This document shows, piece after piece, positions 61,015 to 64,000 of a DNA stretch of 64,000 nucleotides. A program made the translations under genes and the position numbers. Positions within the stretch are counted from its first letter, which is position 1; each line of letters opens with the position of its first letter. The stretch lies in assembly GCA_009746045.1 (NCBI GenBank), contig RPFO01000312.1, positions 3,681,214-3,745,213 of the forward strand, given 5' to 3'. The DNA comes from Mesostigma viride. Lineage: Eukaryota; Streptophyta; Mesostigmatophyceae; Mesostigmatales; Mesostigmataceae. A model generated the notes under the pieces. It was not told the origin of the DNA and searched no databases. It saw nothing but the letters and a program-made list of their open reading frames with translations.

Positions 61015-63036
61015 TAATTAATTAATTAAAATCATAGCTCCGTTGGGAGCATATGTAACACATAGCCCTGAGAAAGGGGCATCTATGGGTTTGTAATACA
61101 ATCAGGGCTACAACCTGCAGGTGGAGGATGTACAACTGTCACCTGCTCTGGGTGCACAAGGTGCACCTGCACCGCCATGATGGTTCATGCCTCCTTAACA
61201 AGCACAGGCACCCAGGGGGGGCTTGAGGAGAGGGCCTAGAAGGCCTGCATGACATATGGGGTGGAGGGTATGTGGCTAGGCTATAGCTGGTGTACACATG
61301 GCATCTCAGCAGAGAGTAACTCCCTGCATAGGCATCGCATGGCTAAATTCTTAATGCATCATCCATGGGAGGTCCCATTGTAGGCTGGGCGCGGCTAGAT
61401 ACTGAAAGCATCATCCATGGGGGCCATTATGGGCGCACATGCGCGTGGGCCACTTGCAAGGCTAAGCCTATCTAATCTACACTACTGGTATATTCCCTAG
61501 CCTGGAGTGGCAGGAGGGGCCTGCCAGGGCTTGTGGTCAACGTGGATGACCGCCCCCTCCAGTATACCGGCTTCCCCCCTGCACGCTGCCGGAGCTGAAG
61601 GTAGGTCGGCCATAGCTCGCGTCGCCGCTGTTGCTGGGCCAAGGTCAAGTCGTCGTCCAGCGTGAAGCGAGTCTCCGAGAGCTTCTTGCGGCATTTAAGG
61701 AACGCCAGCTTGTCCGTCATGTACTTAAAGGTGAGGAGCACGGGTGCCGGGCCAGCCTTCCCCCGCGCGCGGGGGAGGCGGACAACCGACATGTCCAGCT
61801 CACCAGTGAGTAACATGGGGGCAAGAATGGCGCGCTTAACTGCCTCAAGGAGACTCGTGGAGGTCTCACCTGCCGGCTGGTCGAAGTGCTTGACGATGAC
61901 ATTGTGGCTGCGCTTGTCGAGCTCGGCCGCCTCGCGAAGGTCGAGGGCTTGTTGCTTGAGTTGTGCCGCGATGGTGGAGGTGGTGGAGGTGGTGTGATGC
62001 TTAAGCAAGTCCGCCCAGGTGGAGGGAACATCACTGGCCGGGCCAGCAGGTGCCGGCTGGGCAGCGATTTCCTGCACCGCTTGGGCGGTGAGGCCGGCGG
62101 TGTCATGCAAGCTCTCAAGGGCGGTGGCGGTGGCTTGAAGGCGTTGGTCGAGGTCGAGGAGCTGGGCTTTGATGTCGGCAGTGAAGGCGGAAACGGCGGT
62201 GGAGGTGGAGGCGGCGGCGGTGGAAATCTGAGGAAGTTCAGCAGTCAGCGTGCCGCCGATTGCTGAAATGTCGGCAGCAAGGGGGGTCACGTGCTGCTGG
62301 AAGGCTTCCGTCAGGATGGAACGGAGTGTGGGGGCGGAGATGGATGGAGCCCAGATCTCGCCGTCGGAGCGCTTGAGAAGGGAGTTGAGGATGGCGTGCT
62401 GGAGTTCGGGGCGCTTGCACCCGGGCAGCAGGGTGAGGTGTCGCCAGAGGCGGCCGTCCGGGAGAAGGAGGCGATTGTTCTCGTGGAGATGGAGGCACAG
62501 GTCGTAAAGCGAAGCGTAGTCCCCGAATAAGATGCATCTCATAGCATCGGTCGGAGACGGGTTGGTCCAGTCGTAATCAGTGACCATGAAAGGCAGTTGC
62601 CGAAAGCTCGGTTCGATTGAGGGGCGGGAGGGCCCTCCTGTTTTGTCGGCTGAGCGGGTGCGCTTGGGGTCAGGCGATGCAGATGGCGAGGCGTTAAGCC
62701 CGGGAGGTTGCTGGACGACCACCAGTGCACGACTAGTGTCGCCGCTGCCTGCCGGACCTGATGGCGGAGCTGCAGCCTGAGCTGCAGACGTATTTTCATT
62801 GCCGAGCGCAGCCGCCAGGCTGCGTTGCGTCGAGGCGCGTTTATTCGCCATATATTGCGTAATAGCGTCGGAAAATTATATCAGCATGTGCGTCTTAGAA
62901 AGACGAAGCGATTGTGATATTCACGGCTAAATTCGGTGCTCAAACGTGAAAGTTATGAGCTCCGACAGCCATGGCTACCTCGTGGCCGGAATCCGCCGTG
63001 ACCAGCTGTGTGGCCGTTGGGAGTAGATGTAGCACA
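61015..63036 (-). mobile_element. ORF1-only (HAL1-like) LINE derivative, copy C
   Basis: A 2022-bp retroposon on the minus strand, inside the right end of the hAT-like element. It has a perfect 10-bp target duplication TGCCCAAAAT (61005-61014 and 63037-63046) and a TTAA-type tail at its 3' end (about 61012-61027). It has a 185-bp 5' UTR, one long ORF1 and a 457-bp 3' UTR, with the same layout as copy A. There is no reverse transcriptase. It is the best-kept member of the family in this window and the youngest insertion at this place. Confidence 0.85.
61472..62851 (-). CDS. L1-type ORF1 protein of copy C
   Basis: 459-codon frame from an ATG at 62851. The N-terminal part is Ala/Pro-rich and basic. 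Residues about 190-312 are helical and coiled-coil-like (FTADIKAQLLDLDQRLQATA; IAAQLKQQALDLREAAELDK). Residues about 316-390 fit an RRM (SHNVIVKHFDQPAGETST ... VLLTFKYMTDKLAFLKCR). Residues 395-432 fit the L1 ORF1p C-terminal domain (LTLAQQQRRRELWPTYLQLR, then GGKPVYWRG). This coiled coil-RRM-CTD order is that of L1 ORF1p, an RNA-binding trimer and chaperone. One C is missing near 61552-61556 compared with copy A, so the last 27 residues are out of the family frame; the protein is otherwise intact. Confidence 0.8.
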   Translation of the reverse strand: MANKRASTQRSLAAALGNENTSAAQAAAPPSGPAGSGDTSRALVVVQQPPGLNASPSASPDPKRTRSADKTGGPSRPSIEPSFRQLPFMVTDYDWTNPSPTDAMRCILFGDYASLYDLCLHLHENNRLLLPDGRLWRHLTLLPGCKRPELQHAILNSLLKRSDGEIWAPSISAPTLRSILTEAFQQHVTPLAADISAIGGTLTAELPQISTAAASTSTAVSAFTADIKAQLLDLDQRLQATATALESLHDTAGLTAQAVQEIAAQPAPAGPASDVPSTWADLLKHHTTSTTSTIAAQLKQQALDLREAAELDKRSHNVIVKHFDQPAGETSTSLLEAVKRAILAPMLLTGELDMSVVRLPRARGKAGPAPVLLTFKYMTDKLAFLKCRKKLSETRFTLDDDLTLAQQQRRRELWPTYLQLRQRAGGKPVYWRGRSSTLTTSPGRPLLPLQAREYTSSVD

Positions 63037-63127
63037 TGCCCAAAATGGTTGACTATTTTACTACTATTTTCAAAATTCGTCAACCGGTTGACGAAATAGT
63101 CCCGTTAGTAGAAGCACTGGATAGCTT

Positions 63128-63215
63128 ACACCATCCATTCCATCCCATGTTCCCCTCCCACTGAGGACTTATGCTCACGTGACGCAGTCACGTGTCTATT
63201 AATTAATTAACACCC
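63128..63215 (+). repeat. Palindromic motif with TTAA tail, third copy
   Basis: TGAGGACTTATGCTCACGTG, then ACGCAGTCACGTG and a TTAATTAATTAA tail. It is similar to 1803-1843 and, in reverse, to about 29295-29340. It may be the displaced 3' end of LINE-B after the hAT insertion, but this is only suggested by position. Confidence 0.4.
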
Positions 63216-64000
63216 TACACTATGAACCGCCCTATAGTACGCATGTGGCGCTGATAAGTTGTTGGGGTGGCCATGCTGGGCTGCTTGCGCCCCCTTGTTC
63301 TAGGCATTCCACGGAGCACTAGATAGCTAATCTCATTAGAAAAAAAGTGTGTGTAGACCTCATTATAATTTGAAGACAGTTGAAGTAGCTGATACCTGTG
63401 ACACAAATACTAGTAAGACTTTCATTAAGAGTCACAAATATTGTTTCGATGAAGCTTAAGTACTGTAGTAGGTCAGTAAGATTCATACTGTAACTAATCT
63501 AGTATCCACGACATCAATCATACCACAAAAACTGAGTGAGCAAGTGGCCCCCAGAAAATATTTGTCACTGGCCGGTAAAAGTAGACCTTTGTAAGAGGAA
63601 AGGCAATTAAAGTTTCCAATAAACCCCTTTCCTCCAACTTGGGAACTGCATGTTGCTTACAACGGTCCAAGTAGGACCCAAGTTACCCCGTGCTCCCCCG
63701 CATCCTAATCAAAAGTTTGAAGACGTTGTGCCATTCTCGTCAGCATCGACACTGCTCATGCATCCCACCATCCACGTAATCTTCCACTCCTTTTCCTTCC
63801 CCCCCCCCACCCCCTTCCCTCCTTGCCATGAGGCACAATACTCATTTGTCCAAACGGCTCCTTTCCATTTGGCCTTGGCTGAACGGGGTTCGGCGCACCG
63901 ACCACAAGATTTCTCTCGCAGGCACTCCTTTGCCCCCATGAACAGACACAGTTTGGATGCATCCACCAGCAACGCGCTGACCAGCCAAAAAAGTGCAAGC
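63216..64000. other. No supported gene
   Basis: Contains a short repeat shared with 5957-6001 (complement of about 63303-63345). A minus-strand frame at 63709-63972 (87 codons, MLVDASKLCLFMG onward) has no recognised family and could be chance. Confidence 0.4.

Larger units (their letters stand above)
59822..63119. mobile_element. hAT-like DNA transposon with nested retroposon
   Basis: The ends are inverted: CAGTGCTTCTACTAAGGG at the left and CAGTGCTTCTACTAACGGG as the complement of the right end. An 8-bp direct repeat GATAGCTT flanks the element (59814-59821 and 63120-63127). Both ends carry clusters of GTCAAC / GTTGAC motifs, often as TTCGTCAAnnGGTTGAC pairs (59850-59955; 60896-61003; 63048-63095). 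8-bp duplications, CAGTG-type ends and subterminal repeats fit the hAT superfamily. Without the nested copy C (61015-63046 including one duplication) the element is about 1.27 kb, too short for a full transposase. Confidence 0.75.

Overview
This window looks like nuclear DNA of a GC-rich eukaryotic microalga, most likely a green alga. The genes are split by spliceosomal introns with GT-AG borders and one apparent GC-AG border. Coding exons are GC-rich, minisatellites sit in introns, and the mobile elements are eukaryotic classes: L1-type LINEs, a Ty3/gypsy chromovirus, a hAT-like and a piggyBac-like element. I cannot name the species. Exon borders below were placed by splice consensus, phase arithmetic and comparison between paralogs; no transcript data were used.

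Layout. 1-5934: a broken L1-type LINE on the minus strand (LINE-A), split by a 2.0-kb ORF1-only element (copy A) with 12-bp target duplications. 6133-6487: a long foldback repeat. 7750-17561 (minus) and 18794-29046 (plus): two divergently transcribed paralogs for very large secreted or membrane proteins (signal peptide, two blocks of chlamydial-Pmp-like beta-helix repeats, a Cys-rich module, a multi-pass C-terminal membrane region). Long exon stretches are nearly identical between them while other stretches and the introns differ, which suggests gene conversion. Each carries one frame-breaking length change in a G run. 31893-40302: an S-adenosylmethionine mitochondrial/plastid carrier gene with about 11 exons and repeat-rich introns.

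42066-63213 is a nest of transposons. A second ORF1-only element (copy B, plus strand) contains a 5'-truncated relative (copy D) and a 1371-bp piggyBac-like element with TTAA target duplication. A LINE on the plus strand (LINE-B, 45700-59813) is split by an 11.3-kb, very young Ty3/gypsy chromovirus (47326-58646, minus strand) whose two 569-bp LTRs differ at one site I can see. Next to it lies a hAT-like element (59822-63119, 8-bp target duplication) that was hit by a third ORF1-only copy (copy C, 61015-63036, 10-bp target duplication) with an almost intact 459-codon ORF1.

The most notable points are three. The ORF1-only family is built like mammalian HAL1 (half-LINE) elements, with defined ends and target duplications, and presumably borrows the enzyme of full LINEs of the LINE-A/B type. 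The chromovirus carries two accessory ORFs: a 117-codon leader ORF resembling the RNase H1 N-terminal hybrid-binding/viroplasmin domain, and a 735-codon ORF downstream of pol. The Pmp-like gene pair is a mosaic with homopolymer frameshifts.
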